Virus record (IMG/VR): IMGVR_UViG_3300044911_000980
Coordinates: 1 to 37,885 of that record
Strand: one strand, 5' to 3'
Source: a virus
Length of the DNA: 37,885 nucleotides
Part shown: positions 19,783 to 28,029 of the stretch, piece after piece
How the letters are laid out: the number at the start of each line of letters is the position of its first letter
Position numbering within the stretch: position 1 is the stretch's first letter
The notes under the pieces: model-generated
What the model saw: only the letters and a program-made list of their open reading frames with translations
Database searches by the model: none
What the model was told of the DNA's origin: nothing
Position numbers and translations under genes: made by a program

Positions 19783-21039
19783 TTATTCCTTAGAGTAGTA
19801 TGGTTGCCATCTCATCGTCATTCCTGACGACTTCGGGGGCTCTACCTTCTTCTTTATTTCAGATAGCGGAAGATGGTTGGTTTTGGCACCCTTCCTTTCG
19901 TATGCGGCGTTAATCGCCCTGTAGAAGTTTCCGATTTCCTGCCTGTCAAGTGGGGTTCTTGGAGTTGAGTCCAGAAACTCCACAGCATGTTGAAGGTCTT
20001 CAATGTTCTCCTTGTCGAAGGTCTCAAAATCGTAATTTCCGTCTGCGACCATCTGGGCTTTATTGGTAAGAACATCCAAAGCCTCCCAAGGCGTAAAGGT
20101 GTCATCTTCCACGCCTTGGTTTCCAGACTTGGAGAATGCGGATTTCATTTTTCTCTTCTGGTCGGCCTGATATTGGTCGTAGAACGACCTCTCAGAAAGT
20201 TCGATGTCTTTGATTCCGCCAGCCGCATGTCTGGCGATTACGACTGCCCCTCCAGCACCAGCACCGACTTTTACGCCCAACGGGCCAAGTGCGGCACCAG
20301 TGCCAATGGCATTGCCCATAGTTCTCGCATCTGCGGCAACTGTACGCTGGGTGTTGATTAGTTTTACGATTTTCTCCTGAAGGTCCCTGTCTCCGTAAAA
20401 TTGTGCAGACTTAAACAGTTTTTCGTAATCTTTGGATAAGTCATCCAGATGGGAGCCAGCAAGTTCGCCTCCGACGTTTGCGATAACTCCAGTGGCCATT
20501 CCAGCACCAATGTTAGCACCAGTCCTCATCCAAGGCTTGGAGTTCGCCATTGCACCTCCGATGTAATTCGGGGTCATGACCTTACCCACCAGACCGCCAA
20601 GTTTTCCTTGGTTTGCTTGAGTTACGGCAACTTGGCTGTTAATCGCTCCCAGAACCCTGTTTACTGCTGCGTTTGTTGGCGTAATCGCTTGCAAGGCGGG
20701 TATGGACGAGGTTCTTGCGGCATCTAAGGCGGACCTGAGCACCATCGGCGAAGTCTTAGGCAGGTACTGTGCATTGTTAATTGCGTCTGGAACCCATCCA
20801 ATCGTTTCAGCCAAACCCTTGCCTCCACCTAGGGCGTCATACCTGCTTCCAGTGTTCTCCGACTGATAGTCCCTGAGAAACGGAGGAACCGCTTGGTCGT
20901 AGACCAAATTTTCTAAGGCATGCTCTCCTACAACCTTGTACCAAGAGTCTTGAGGCTCATTTTCTTCTGGACGTCCGTCGTCTCCCACGAAATGAATTTG
21001 AGAGCCTTGAGGCGTTTTCTGGATTGGGACGGAGGACAT
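19783..21039 (-). CDS. Unknown Gly/Ala-rich protein, probable ejection protein (418 aa)
   Basis: No family is recognised. Two Gly/Ala-rich hydrophobic segments stand out: about residues 172-195 (GANIGAGMATGVIANVGGEL) and about 241-276 (GNAIGTGAALGPLGVKVGAG and on to AVVIARHAAGGI). They are separated by a charged helical region. This looks like glycine-zipper membrane-inserting sequence rather than a stable transmembrane anchor. A pair of such segments fits an internal virion protein that inserts into the host envelope during DNA ejection. The start ATG shares one base with the stop of the upstream coiled-coil gene (TGATG), implying coupled translation. The role is inferred from composition and location. 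Confidence 0.6.
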   Translation of the reverse strand: MSSVPIQKTPQGSQIHFVGDDGRPEENEPQDSWYKVVGEHALENLVYDQAVPPFLRDYQSENTGSRYDALGGGKGLAETIGWVPDAINNAQYLPKTSPMVLRSALDAARTSSIPALQAITPTNAAVNRVLGAINSQVAVTQANQGKLGGLVGKVMTPNYIGGAMANSKPWMRTGANIGAGMATGVIANVGGELAGSHLDDLSKDYEKLFKSAQFYGDRDLQEKIVKLINTQRTVAADARTMGNAIGTGAALGPLGVKVGAGAGGAVVIARHAAGGIKDIELSERSFYDQYQADQKRKMKSAFSKSGNQGVEDDTFTPWEALDVLTNKAQMVADGNYDFETFDKENIEDLQHAVEFLDSTPRTPLDRQEIGNFYRAINAAYERKGAKTNHLPLSEIKKKVEPPKSSGMTMRWQPYYSKE

Positions 21040-21911
21040 CAGGAGAACGGGTCAACGCCTCCAGACGCTTCTCTTCTCTTAGACTCAGCCTCCCTGAATT
21101 TGGTGTCGGTAGCGGCTCTGCTCTTCGTGTAATCGAATGCACCGCCCTGAATAAGAGAATTAATCAGGGCCGCTCTCTTCACTGGGTCCAGTTCGGCAGA
21201 GATTCTGGAGCGGTTGTAGTCATACCTCTCCTGCATCTCTCTCGCCTGCTGGCTTGAGCCCCTTTTGGAAACCTTATCCCTGTATTCATACTGGCCAGTC
21301 TGCTCGTTGAAAAACTCCTCACTGGTGAACTCGTCTTCCGTGCTATCAGTGAAGTAGTAATCAGAGCCCTTGTCTCCGCCTTTGGCCATGTAGGCATTCC
21401 ACTTGTTGTCAGCCGCCTCTAGGTCTGCCTCTGCCTTTGCTAGGGCATCCATGTTTGCCTTTTTAGCGGCATCGTCGGCAATTTTCTTTCTTCTGTCGAA
21501 TTCGTCGCTTTCCCTTTTAGCAGCGGCGGCGGCTTCGATTTCTCTGGCTCTCACCAGTTTGTCCGCTTCAATCTTACGCTGGGCGGTGGCGGCATCGGCT
21601 TCAATCTTACGCTGGGCAGTGGCCTCGGTGGCAAGTTCTCTGTCGGACTTTAGTTTAGCCTGAAGAGTCTCCATTTGGCTGGCCCTGTTGGCGGCACCTT
21701 CCTGAAGGGTAGTCTTGTTTCTCATCAGGGCCTCCTGCTGTTGCTGACCTACCTGCATGGCAGTCCTCATGGTCTGACCTGCCCCTTGAACGCCAGTTGT
21801 GAAGGCGTTTGTGGTGAACTGGTTTTGGCTCTCAAGCATCTGGTTTCTTTGCCCCAATGCGTCGCTGAGCGTGTCTCTGCGAGCCTGTCCTCCTAGGAAA
21901 TTGAATTGCAT
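21039..21911 (-). CDS. Coiled-coil protein, probable internal virion protein (290 aa)
   Basis: Residues about 70-175 are a long Ala/Glu/Lys/Arg-rich helix, a clear coiled-coil candidate. It includes two tandem 11-residue units (ATAQRKIEADA then ATAQRKIEADK, residues 97-118). The N-terminal 60 residues are Gln/Thr/Gly-rich (for example AMQVGQQQQEAL), and the C-terminus is polar and mixed. No enzyme motif is seen. The gene follows the 306-aa gene by 5 bases and overlaps the start of the 418-aa gene by one base. In T7-like podoviruses the first ejection protein after the nozzle is a small helical protein (gp14), so this gene occupies a comparable place. That comparison is positional only. Confidence 0.6.
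   Translation of the reverse strand: MQFNFLGGQARRDTLSDALGQRNQMLESQNQFTTNAFTTGVQGAGQTMRTAMQVGQQQQEALMRNKTTLQEGAANRASQMETLQAKLKSDRELATEATAQRKIEADAATAQRKIEADKLVRAREIEAAAAAKRESDEFDRRKKIADDAAKKANMDALAKAEADLEAADNKWNAYMAKGGDKGSDYYFTDSTEDEFTSEEFFNEQTGQYEYRDKVSKRGSSQQAREMQERYDYNRSRISAELDPVKRAALINSLIQGGAFDYTKSRAATDTKFREAESKRREASGGVDPFS
21558..21623 (-). repeat. Two tandem 33-bp units (11-residue repeat) in a coiled coil
   Basis: Two adjacent 33-base units inside the 290-aa gene encode the same 11-residue sequence except for the last residue (ATAQRKIEAD plus A or K). The DNA is nearly identical between units, which suggests a recent duplication rather than convergent helix composition. An 11-residue (hendecad) period preserves a right-handed or straight coiled-coil register. 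Confidence 0.8.
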
Positions 21912-21916
21912 GTTAG

Positions 21917-22837
21917 TTAAGTTTGGGCGGCGGCGGATTTCTGTCCGAATGCACCCATGACGATGGAAGCACCCTCCCAGTCATAGTTCCTCTGGTTAGC
22001 AAGGTCCCAGCCCTGCTGGACTCCACCTGCGGAAGCAATGGTCTGTCTGATTTGCTGGTCACGGATTTCCCCAGCGTTCTTTGCCTCGACGGCAGAAGCA
22101 TGAGAATCAGAGATAAGCGGAGACTCGAAAGGAACCACGATTGGGATTCCCTGAGCGGATACGAGGGCCTTGTCGGCGGCGTCTACTAGTTGTTGCACGG
22201 AGAGGGAGTTGGCAAGATAGGTCGTATTCTGACCGCCACCGCTCGCCGCACTCAGGCCTAAAACGTACTGGTTGTTGCTGTCCTGATTGACAAGTTTTGC
22301 CGAGTAATACCCGTAGATTGAGTTAGCCGCAGTCAACGCCCTAGAGGTCAGGTGAGTCGTTACCTTTGCGTCTGCTTCGGCGAATTCTTCTGCGTTTGCG
22401 TTGTAGGCTTCAATGGTCTGTGCAATTTCAAATCTCGGATTGCGTCCCCAGAAAGTGTACCCCTCTGGTTGGGCATAATAGGATTGAGATAGTGCGAGTT
22501 GTGCTTCTGCCAGCGTAGCAAAGCAAAGAGGCCAGCCGCTACCGCTACTGGAAATGGTGTTGTAGGGAGGGGTCTTACTCGGAACCCAAACCTGACCCCA
22601 AGAACCTCTCCAAATCTGGTATTTCGCACCAGAAACCCAACTCGTACCAGCGGGGTAAGTGTCTGTCGTCGTGATGGTTGGGGGTGTCGTAGAATTATCA
22701 ATCGTCGTATGCAGGTTCTTCATCTCTTGGATGTAGAACCCAGAACCGACACCCTGAAGGTCCATGGAATGGACCGATACGTACGACTGATTGGGGTACG
22801 GAGGGTACGAGTAAGGATTTGGGTCAGGATTTGGCAT
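21917..22837 (-). CDS. Unknown structural-region protein (306 aa)
   Basis: No family is recognised. The N-terminal 20 residues are Pro/Tyr-rich (PNPDPNPYSYPPYPNQSY). The first 130 residues are rich in Trp, Tyr, Thr, Gly and Pro, probably beta structure. Residues about 135-200 and 250-306 look helical (for example EIRDQQIRQTIASAGG). The start ATG overlaps the stop of the nozzle-like gene by one base (TGATG), and the gene ends 5 bases before the coiled-coil gene. A beta-rich head with a helical C-terminal half next to the nozzle suggests a minor tail or internal virion protein. This is inference from composition and context. Confidence 0.55.
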   Translation of the reverse strand: MPNPDPNPYSYPPYPNQSYVSVHSMDLQGVGSGFYIQEMKNLHTTIDNSTTPPTITTTDTYPAGTSWVSGAKYQIWRGSWGQVWVPSKTPPYNTISSSGSGWPLCFATLAEAQLALSQSYYAQPEGYTFWGRNPRFEIAQTIEAYNANAEEFAEADAKVTTHLTSRALTAANSIYGYYSAKLVNQDSNNQYVLGLSAASGGGQNTTYLANSLSVQQLVDAADKALVSAQGIPIVVPFESPLISDSHASAVEAKNAGEIRDQQIRQTIASAGGVQQGWDLANQRNYDWEGASIVMGAFGQKSAAAQT

Positions 22838-24222
22838 CAGAACGACGAGAAAATGGATTTACCGACAATTGAGGCCTCCAAACCTATGCTGTAGATGTAG
22901 GGCCTACCAGATTTAACAACGATTTCCAACTTGCCGCTCATCGACTTTTTGTTGGTCAAAGCACGTCTAACAGCAGTTCCAAGATTAGCGGAGAACTTAT
23001 CCATGAGCCACTTCCCGTCTGGATTTACGGAAATGAAGTTCATTTCTACTTCGGCATGGCCTTTTGTGTCTAGCGACAGGAAGCAATCGTCATACTTCTT
23101 TTCTGAGTGGGACTGGAACATGTAACTACGGCTACGGATTTTCGCAACGATGGCCGAGCCATTGTCCGTGCCACCTTCGTTAAGCAGGTAGATGCGTCCC
23201 ATTCCGTAGTTCACACCCCAGAGTCTCATCTTCCCTCCCTTTCTTGCAGACACGACGGCGTCTATTGACTGCGGGTAAACGTAGATAGACTCCAGAGGGT
23301 TCTTATTAGTGAGGTTCAGGGCTAAGACGACAGTCCTGTTGTACGGGGCAAGCAACGGAAGCGTGAAGTAGCAACGGCCCTGACATGAAGCCGCAGTAAT
23401 CTGGCCGAGTTTAGACGGGTCAATCAGGTCAATGATGTCCTGAATCAGGAACGTAATCGGCGAAGAACCATCTTGGTACTCGTTTCTTCCTCCAGAGTAC
23501 TTTACGACCTTTATGCCGTCCGTGTCCATGAACAGCACTTGAGGTCCAATTCGGCAGATTCCGTCTTTTGCGGCCAATCCGTCGTGGGATGCAATCTTCT
23601 GAATCTGGTGGAACACCTGAGGATTCGGCAATCTGTTGACGTTTGCCTGTCTGCCGAGTCCAGCCGCAACGGAGTAGATGCTCCTTTTGCCAAAAACCAG
23701 CATGGCGTTCATGTCTGGCTCGATTGCCTGAATCGAGTCGTACGTACCCTGAACAAGATAAGCCGAATCTGGCTCGTATGGCTGATTCCCAGAGTAGAGT
23801 GAGAACTTAAGTTTATCCCCTTTTGCCGTAACCAGCCGCTCGACGATGTTTGCCCCAGCGACGAAGTCCGTATCTGCCGTCTCCATGGTCAGTGCGTCCT
23901 GATACCCCTGACCACGGGCTTTTTGCTTAGCCGCCAGATTGACCGAAGTGAACACTCCAGTGTCGCAGTTGAATCTTTGGTTGGCCCCCCAAAGCAGAAT
24001 GCTGTCCCCGTTGGTAGATGAGGCGGCACAGGCGTATTCAATGGCCGCACCAGCGGTTCCAGCAAGTACGCTACCAAGCCTAGGCATGGCAACCCCTTCA
24101 TTGAACTCCATGTTCTCGGAGTATTCAACCATCCCAGATTCTGGGGAGAAGGAAGCACTGTTTGGGAAGGATGCGAATCCCTCGAATCTTAGGTCGCCGT
24201 CTGGTTTGATTTCTCTAGGCAT
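22837..24222 (-). CDS. Tail nozzle / stabilisation-like protein (461 aa)
   Basis: The sequence is beta-rich, with an early motif ENMEFNEGVAMPRLGS at about residues 36-51. That resembles the 'list of values with a marked baseline' N-terminus of P22 gp10-like stabilisation and podovirus nozzle proteins. It continues with short repeated beta elements, such as AMLVFGKRSIYSVAAG near 172-187 and VLFMDTDGIKVVKYSGG near 229-245, as in a beta-propeller. The length (about 460 aa) fits that group. It lies downstream of the adaptor and fibre-like genes and upstream of the ejection-protein block, the usual place for the distal tail tube or nozzle. The leader (cctgaataaac) has no Shine-Dalgarno. The fold call is from pattern memory and needs structure prediction; a receptor-binding propeller is the alternative. 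Confidence 0.65.
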   Translation of the reverse strand: MPREIKPDGDLRFEGFASFPNSASFSPESGMVEYSENMEFNEGVAMPRLGSVLAGTAGAAIEYACAASSTNGDSILLWGANQRFNCDTGVFTSVNLAAKQKARGQGYQDALTMETADTDFVAGANIVERLVTAKGDKLKFSLYSGNQPYEPDSAYLVQGTYDSIQAIEPDMNAMLVFGKRSIYSVAAGLGRQANVNRLPNPQVFHQIQKIASHDGLAAKDGICRIGPQVLFMDTDGIKVVKYSGGRNEYQDGSSPITFLIQDIIDLIDPSKLGQITAASCQGRCYFTLPLLAPYNRTVVLALNLTNKNPLESIYVYPQSIDAVVSARKGGKMRLWGVNYGMGRIYLLNEGGTDNGSAIVAKIRSRSYMFQSHSEKKYDDCFLSLDTKGHAEVEMNFISVNPDGKWLMDKFSANLGTAVRRALTNKKSMSGKLEIVVKSGRPYIYSIGLEASIVGKSIFSSF

Positions 24223-24224
24223 GT

Positions 24225-25208
24225 TTATTCAGGTGGGGGCTCGTCAGGCACGCATCCAATTCCCTCAACCCAATGCTCGCCAGTTGGGCAATTCGTATTC
24301 TGGTATGGAACGCATGCAGATAGGGATTCATCCCAGTAGTAACCTTCGTCGCACTGGGGAGGGGGAGGCGGCTCCTCTGGCCTGCTGGTCACGTTGCACT
24401 CGGCGTCAGAAGAGTAAATGTACCCGTTACAGGTAGTAAAATCACCAACATTGCACTGATTGAAAGTTTCTTCCCTAGTGCCGCACGACCCGTCCGCTAA
24501 GGTATTGGCGTACGTGTATCCAATTTGGATGGGTCCGCATCCAGCATCATACATTACGTCTCCGACAGTCCTTTGAGAAATGAAAGTTCCATCAGGGTCG
24601 CAAGGGGGCGGCGGCTCCTCTGGCCTGCTGGTCACGTTGCACTGCAAATCAGATGAGTAGATGTAGCCATTGCAGGTCGTGAAATCACCAACATTACACT
24701 CATTAAAAGTTTCAACTCTTTCTCCACACTGTCCATCTGCTACGATTGTTTCGTAGGTGTAGCCAATCTGAACTGGGCCGCATCCTGCGTCGTACATGAT
24801 GTCCCCTGTAGTACGCTGGGAAATGACAGTCCCTTCTTCTGGGCATTCAGGCCTGCTTGTGACGTTACACTGGCTGTCAGATGAGTACACCATCCCATTG
24901 CAGGTGGTGAAATCGCCTACGTTACACACGTTTTCCGTTTCTTCCCTAGTTCCGCACTCTCCATCCGCCACAATCGTGGTGTAAGTGTATCCGATTTGGA
25001 CAGGGCCGCACCCTGCGTCATACATAAAGTCTGTGGTGGTGGGTCCGCTTATGACAGTCCCTTCTTCTGGGCAGGGCGGTGGCGGTGGCGGGGGAGGTGG
25101 TGGTTGCGGGTTGGCACCCTCTCTCCTTGTGCGTGGGATGATGAAGCCGCTTGAGGTGTGTGTGGCTCGGTCAGAAACCCTGATTGTGTTGTACCTTCTA
25201 AGTGGCAT
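24225..25208 (-). CDS. Cys-rich triple-repeat protein, probable tail appendage (327 aa)
   Basis: After a basic N-terminus and a polyproline run (residues 34-45), the protein has three repeats of about 76 residues beginning at 46, 122 and 203. Each has six Cys at matching positions (unit positions 1, 22, 40, 50, 58 and 69). Each contains MYDAGCGP, IQIGYTY or VQIGYTY, CNVGDFTTCNG and CNVTSRPE. Repeats 2 and 3 end in Pro-rich linkers. A C-terminal part (286-327) has two short Cys-pair units (CDEGYYWDESLSACVP and CPTGEHWVEGIGCVP). In all, 22 Cys suggest disulphide-linked small domains. The ATG overlaps the stop of the Tyr/Gly-rich gene (TGATG). No signal peptide is visible. An appendage or receptor-binding role is inferred from location and repeats. 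Confidence 0.65.
   Translation of the reverse strand: MPLRRYNTIRVSDRATHTSSGFIIPRTRREGANPQPPPPPPPPPPCPEEGTVISGPTTTDFMYDAGCGPVQIGYTYTTIVADGECGTREETENVCNVGDFTTCNGMVYSSDSQCNVTSRPECPEEGTVISQRTTGDIMYDAGCGPVQIGYTYETIVADGQCGERVETFNECNVGDFTTCNGYIYSSDLQCNVTSRPEEPPPPCDPDGTFISQRTVGDVMYDAGCGPIQIGYTYANTLADGSCGTREETFNQCNVGDFTTCNGYIYSSDAECNVTSRPEEPPPPPQCDEGYYWDESLSACVPYQNTNCPTGEHWVEGIGCVPDEPPPE
24354..25073 (-). repeat. Three tandem Cys-rich repeats (about 76-83 codons each)
   Basis: Unit 1 covers 24846-25073, unit 2 covers 24603-24845 and unit 3 covers 24354-24602. The proteins are highly similar between units, while the DNA differs at many third positions. The units were therefore duplicated long enough ago for synonymous change, with the protein sequence kept under selection. 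Confidence 0.9.
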
Positions 25209-26602
25209 CAGGATGCGTAGTAAGACCCGTTTCCGTCAGAGTTGTAGTAACTGTATACGTCCTGCATCATCTCTGCGTCATACCCCGTGACTACGGACGT
25301 AAAGTTGTACCCGTAGGGCTGGTATGAGTACGTAGTATCCCAGTAGGTACCACCCATTCCGTCATGGTACTCGGTGCTGTAGTAAGTTCCATTTTCAAAA
25401 TTGTTGCTAGCCTCTGGAATGTACAGGTAGTTTGTCCCGCTGGATGTGTTCCCAGTCGGTCCAGTGGAATAGCCGCCACCGCCGCCCGAACTGTCGTACC
25501 ATTCCGAGTAGTAGGAGCCAGTGCCGTCGGAGTAGTAGGAGTAACTTCCATCGCTAGTCAGGTAAGTTCCGTAAGAGTAGTAGTTGTTTGAGCATGAGCC
25601 GTATGTTCCGCCAGAGCCGTCATGGTATTCGACGCAATCATTTGAGCCAATCTGGTACTGACTGTAATTAATTTCTACGTAAATCGGAGTTGAAGACCCG
25701 TTCCCAGTTGGTTCCCCGCTAGGGGGGTATCCATTCCCGCCTCCGCCAGAGCCAGAGTACTCAGAGTAGAAGCCACCACTACCATTCCAGTAGTAATTGT
25801 AGTCGCTGTAATTAGTGATGTAGGTCCCGTACGGATACAGGCCGCTGTATCGGAACACGATGTTTCCGTTGCCGTCCCATTCCCACCTGTTGTCGTTGCC
25901 GTCAAAGTAGTAATTGCTAGAATACTCTGGGACTTCTACATACGTGTCGCTTGCGTCAGATTGTAATGTGCCGTCTGGGTAGTACCCTCCGCCTACATGC
26001 ATGTTGCCAGTCCCCATGTAGATATTGCCATTTCCGTCCCATTCTAGCGTATTGAAGTTGTACCTTCCGTTGGGTATTTGCTCCATGGTCTGCGGGTGTT
26101 CAGACGTTTGGTCAGTAATTTCGTACTGAGGTGCCCCAGTTACTGGCGTCCCGTATGCAAAGAAATCTCCATACGTCTCTGCGTATTGCCCGAAAGTCAC
26201 GCCGCCGACGCCGTCAGAAATGTACCTAGACACGGAGTATTGTCCGTTTTGGTAATACAAATAGTCACCCCCGCCGAGGTCAAACGAGGCTGTATGCGGT
26301 TCGACGTCGTCGAGTCTTGGTCCGACCCACTCGCCAGCGGGAACGTAAACAGCCGTCCCAAGCACTTCGTAAGTTCCGCCCTGCCCGTCAGCCAACAAGT
26401 TGAATACGCCAGTCCCTATTTGGACGTTCACATTCCCTTGCTCGGGGTGGTAAACCGACACCGCTACTGAAACAGTAATGGGCCTCTGCTCAGAACTCAT
26501 AACAGTCCCTGCGGCAGGCACGGAAGGCCCGTCAGAACTTCCGTTGAGGCGAGCCTCGTTGTCGTGAGGGCCACCTAGTCTTAAGTCGCCCTTGAACGGC
26601 AT
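25208..26602 (-). CDS. Tyr/Gly/Ser-rich repeat protein, probable tail fibre or adhesin (464 aa)
   Basis: Residues 1-215 are beta-rich with motifs of the form DGxGG (ADGQGGTYEV at 71-80, SDGVGGVTF at 129-137). From about 220 to the end, three repeats of about 70 residues follow (220-288, 307-377, 391-464). They share the pattern Y-hydrophobic-E/Y-x, then DGxGG or DGNGN, then YGTY, then YY-SDG-x-GSYYSE. They are separated by flexible Ser/Gly/Pro/Thr linkers such as SSGGGGGYSTGPTGNTSSGT. Composition is dominated by Tyr, Gly, Ser and Asn, as in phage fibre and adhesin shafts. The gene overlaps its neighbours on both sides by one base. A receptor-binding role is inferred; no family is named with confidence. 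Confidence 0.65.
   Translation of the reverse strand: MPFKGDLRLGGPHDNEARLNGSSDGPSVPAAGTVMSSEQRPITVSVAVSVYHPEQGNVNVQIGTGVFNLLADGQGGTYEVLGTAVYVPAGEWVGPRLDDVEPHTASFDLGGGDYLYYQNGQYSVSRYISDGVGGVTFGQYAETYGDFFAYGTPVTGAPQYEITDQTSEHPQTMEQIPNGRYNFNTLEWDGNGNIYMGTGNMHVGGGYYPDGTLQSDASDTYVEVPEYSSNYYFDGNDNRWEWDGNGNIVFRYSGLYPYGTYITNYSDYNYYWNGSGGFYSEYSGSGGGGNGYPPSGEPTGNGSSTPIYVEINYSQYQIGSNDCVEYHDGSGGTYGSCSNNYYSYGTYLTSDGSYSYYSDGTGSYYSEWYDSSGGGGGYSTGPTGNTSSGTNYLYIPEASNNFENGTYYSTEYHDGMGGTYWDTTYSYQPYGYNFTSVVTGYDAEMMQDVYSYYNSDGNGSYYAS
25211..25945 (-). repeat. Three Tyr/Gly-rich repeats in the fibre-like gene
   Basis: Approximate unit limits are 25739-25945, 25472-25684 and 25211-25432. Each unit keeps an aromatic-rich core with DG-x-G-x-Y/F signatures, and Gly/Ser/Pro-rich linkers lie between units. 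The units are diverged, with the third (C-terminal) longest and containing an insert (about residues 437-449). Confidence 0.7.
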
Positions 26603-26901
26603 TACTGTGCGTAGTGATAGACGTATCCTTCGCCATCTACCCAGACTTCACCATTGTAGCCATTCAGTTCGAACGAGCCGCCGTCATGCTTGTTGGCATT
26701 CTTCTCATGCGAAAGCACGATTGGAGAGCCAGCACCATCAGGCTGGAGGTAGAAGTTGAGCAATGTGTCGTCGGAGGTGTTGACGATGCCGAAGACACGC
26801 CTGTTTCTGACGGCGTCGAGCACCTTAATCTTGGTACCGATGCTATTGAAGACAGTCACATCGACGTTAGGGATGTTCTGGGGTTGTTCGATTCTGGACA
26901 T
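26602..26901 (-). CDS. Small beta-rich virion protein (99 aa)
   Basis: No family is recognised. The short protein is dominated by beta-type sequence (VDVTVFNSIGTKIKVLDAV, RRVFGIVNTSDDTLLNFYLQ, GEVWVDGEGYVYHYAQ). It has no membrane segment, signal peptide or Cys. It reads like a single small beta-sandwich, such as a head-decoration protein, a fibre-base protein or a small adaptor. Its stop overlaps the start of the fibre-like gene by one base (TAATG), and it begins one base after the adaptor gene ends. Expression is therefore tied to both. A minor structural role is inferred from operon position. Confidence 0.6.
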   Translation of the reverse strand: MSRIEQPQNIPNVDVTVFNSIGTKIKVLDAVRNRRVFGIVNTSDDTLLNFYLQPDGAGSPIVLSHEKNANKHDGGSFELNGYNGEVWVDGEGYVYHYAQ

Positions 26902-26902
26902 A

Positions 26903-27649
26903 TTAGTAGTTTCTGAAGTTGATACGTCTCACTTGGCCCTGTTGCCTGAGGACTTGGTCGAGGGCTTGGTCGAGGGCCGTTTGTGCGTCCGCTTCAGCCG
27001 CTGTGGCGAGTTCCGTCTGACCTTGCGAACGTTGATAGTCAGCGTGGACTCCGTGGATGAGATAGGAGCCGAACAGTCTTGGGATTTGAACAATCTGCCA
27101 AGAGCCGAGAGTAGGGATTGAGCCAGTGCCCGAAGGCGATTCACCAGTGTATTCATAAAAATTGCCCTGTACGGGACTTCCACTTACAGGTACCAGCGAA
27201 CTGGTCGCACTGCCAGCATCAAAATAGACCTGTGCACCCTTTTTGTAGGACACTGCGGTGTCCCAAGGCTCCCCGAACAACTTGGGGGCGTCACTCCTGT
27301 ACTCCACCCACACGTTCTGGTCTAGGTTGTTCATCAGGAAGCAGTCGCTTCCGTTAAGAACAAAGTCCTTTTCAATGGAATTGTGTGCAAGCGGGTCCTT
27401 CGTCCACACGGCAAGCACCTGACCGACGTCAGCAGGCAGGATTACCTTGTTGCGTTCGCTGACAATGCCAGTCGGGCACTGCTGGAACTTCTTAAGTTCA
27501 GGCCATTCGTGCTGTTCCCAGACAGTTTGCATGCGTCTGGAGGCAAAATCCCTGACAGTAGCGAACCTGTCGGTGGTCGTCAGGTTCCTGTCCAACCCGC
27601 AGAGTTGCAGGGCGGTGTGCAGGATTTCACTGAAGTTGATGGTACGCAT
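26903..27649 (-). CDS. Head-tail adaptor (P22 gp4 / T7 gp11-like connector)
   Basis: The N-terminus is helical (NFSEILHTALQLCGLD, then FASRRMQTVWEQHEWPELKK). A beta-rich middle with an apparent insert at about 135-190 is followed by a long C-terminal helix (LATAAEADAQTALDQALDQV). The pattern of a short helix pair, the W-E/H-WPEL-type segment, a beta region, and a final Ala/Gln-rich helix with YLIHGVHADYQ fits the adaptor rings that attach below the portal in podoviruses. The length (248 aa) is in the usual range. The gene follows the capsid region and precedes tail genes, as expected. Its ATG overlaps the stop of the 122-aa gene (TAATG). The call rests on pattern and synteny, not a database match. 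Confidence 0.75.
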   Translation of the reverse strand: MRTINFSEILHTALQLCGLDRNLTTTDRFATVRDFASRRMQTVWEQHEWPELKKFQQCPTGIVSERNKVILPADVGQVLAVWTKDPLAHNSIEKDFVLNGSDCFLMNNLDQNVWVEYRSDAPKLFGEPWDTAVSYKKGAQVYFDAGSATSSLVPVSGSPVQGNFYEYTGESPSGTGSIPTLGSWQIVQIPRLFGSYLIHGVHADYQRSQGQTELATAAEADAQTALDQALDQVLRQQGQVRRINFRNY

Positions 27650-28017
27650 TAAATTGCCCTACCGAACTGGTCGAACAGGCCTTTTGTGCCGTTCACCAGC
27701 AGAGTGGTGTTCTCCGCTTTGGAGTTTACCTTACACTCAGGGTTGTCTCTAAGGAATCCTTTGACGAAGTCCTTGTCTCTCCAGCATTCATACCCGAGAC
27801 GCTGGCCCCAGTAGTGGTAGGAGTCCACTGGGATTCGCATGGATAACTGCCCCAAGCCATCGACGTGCTTGTGGAGTTGCTGGTTTAGTTGCCCGATTAG
27901 TTTCTTCTGTGCATGGGCCTGCACTTTACGGAGTTCCCACCCCGTCCGAAACTCCTCAAGCATGGGCTTAAGAAGGTCGGACGGGATGGTTTCATGGATG
28001 GGTACTATGCCAGCCAT
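27649..28017 (-). CDS. Unknown head-region protein (122 aa)
   Basis: No family is recognised. The first half is helical and basic (about residues 14-50, including FRTGWELRKVQAHAQKKLIG). The middle is aromatic (DSYHYWGQRLGYECWRDKDF), and the C-terminus is short and beta-like (NTTLLVNGTKGLFDQFG). It starts 12 bases after the major capsid gene and overlaps the adaptor start by one base (TAATG). Genes in this slot often encode small head-completion or DNA-binding virion proteins. Only the location supports that here. Confidence 0.6.
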   Translation of the reverse strand: MAGIVPIHETIPSDLLKPMLEEFRTGWELRKVQAHAQKKLIGQLNQQLHKHVDGLGQLSMRIPVDSYHYWGQRLGYECWRDKDFVKGFLRDNPECKVNSKAENTTLLVNGTKGLFDQFGRAI

Positions 28018-28029
28018 GCTCCGCTCTGC

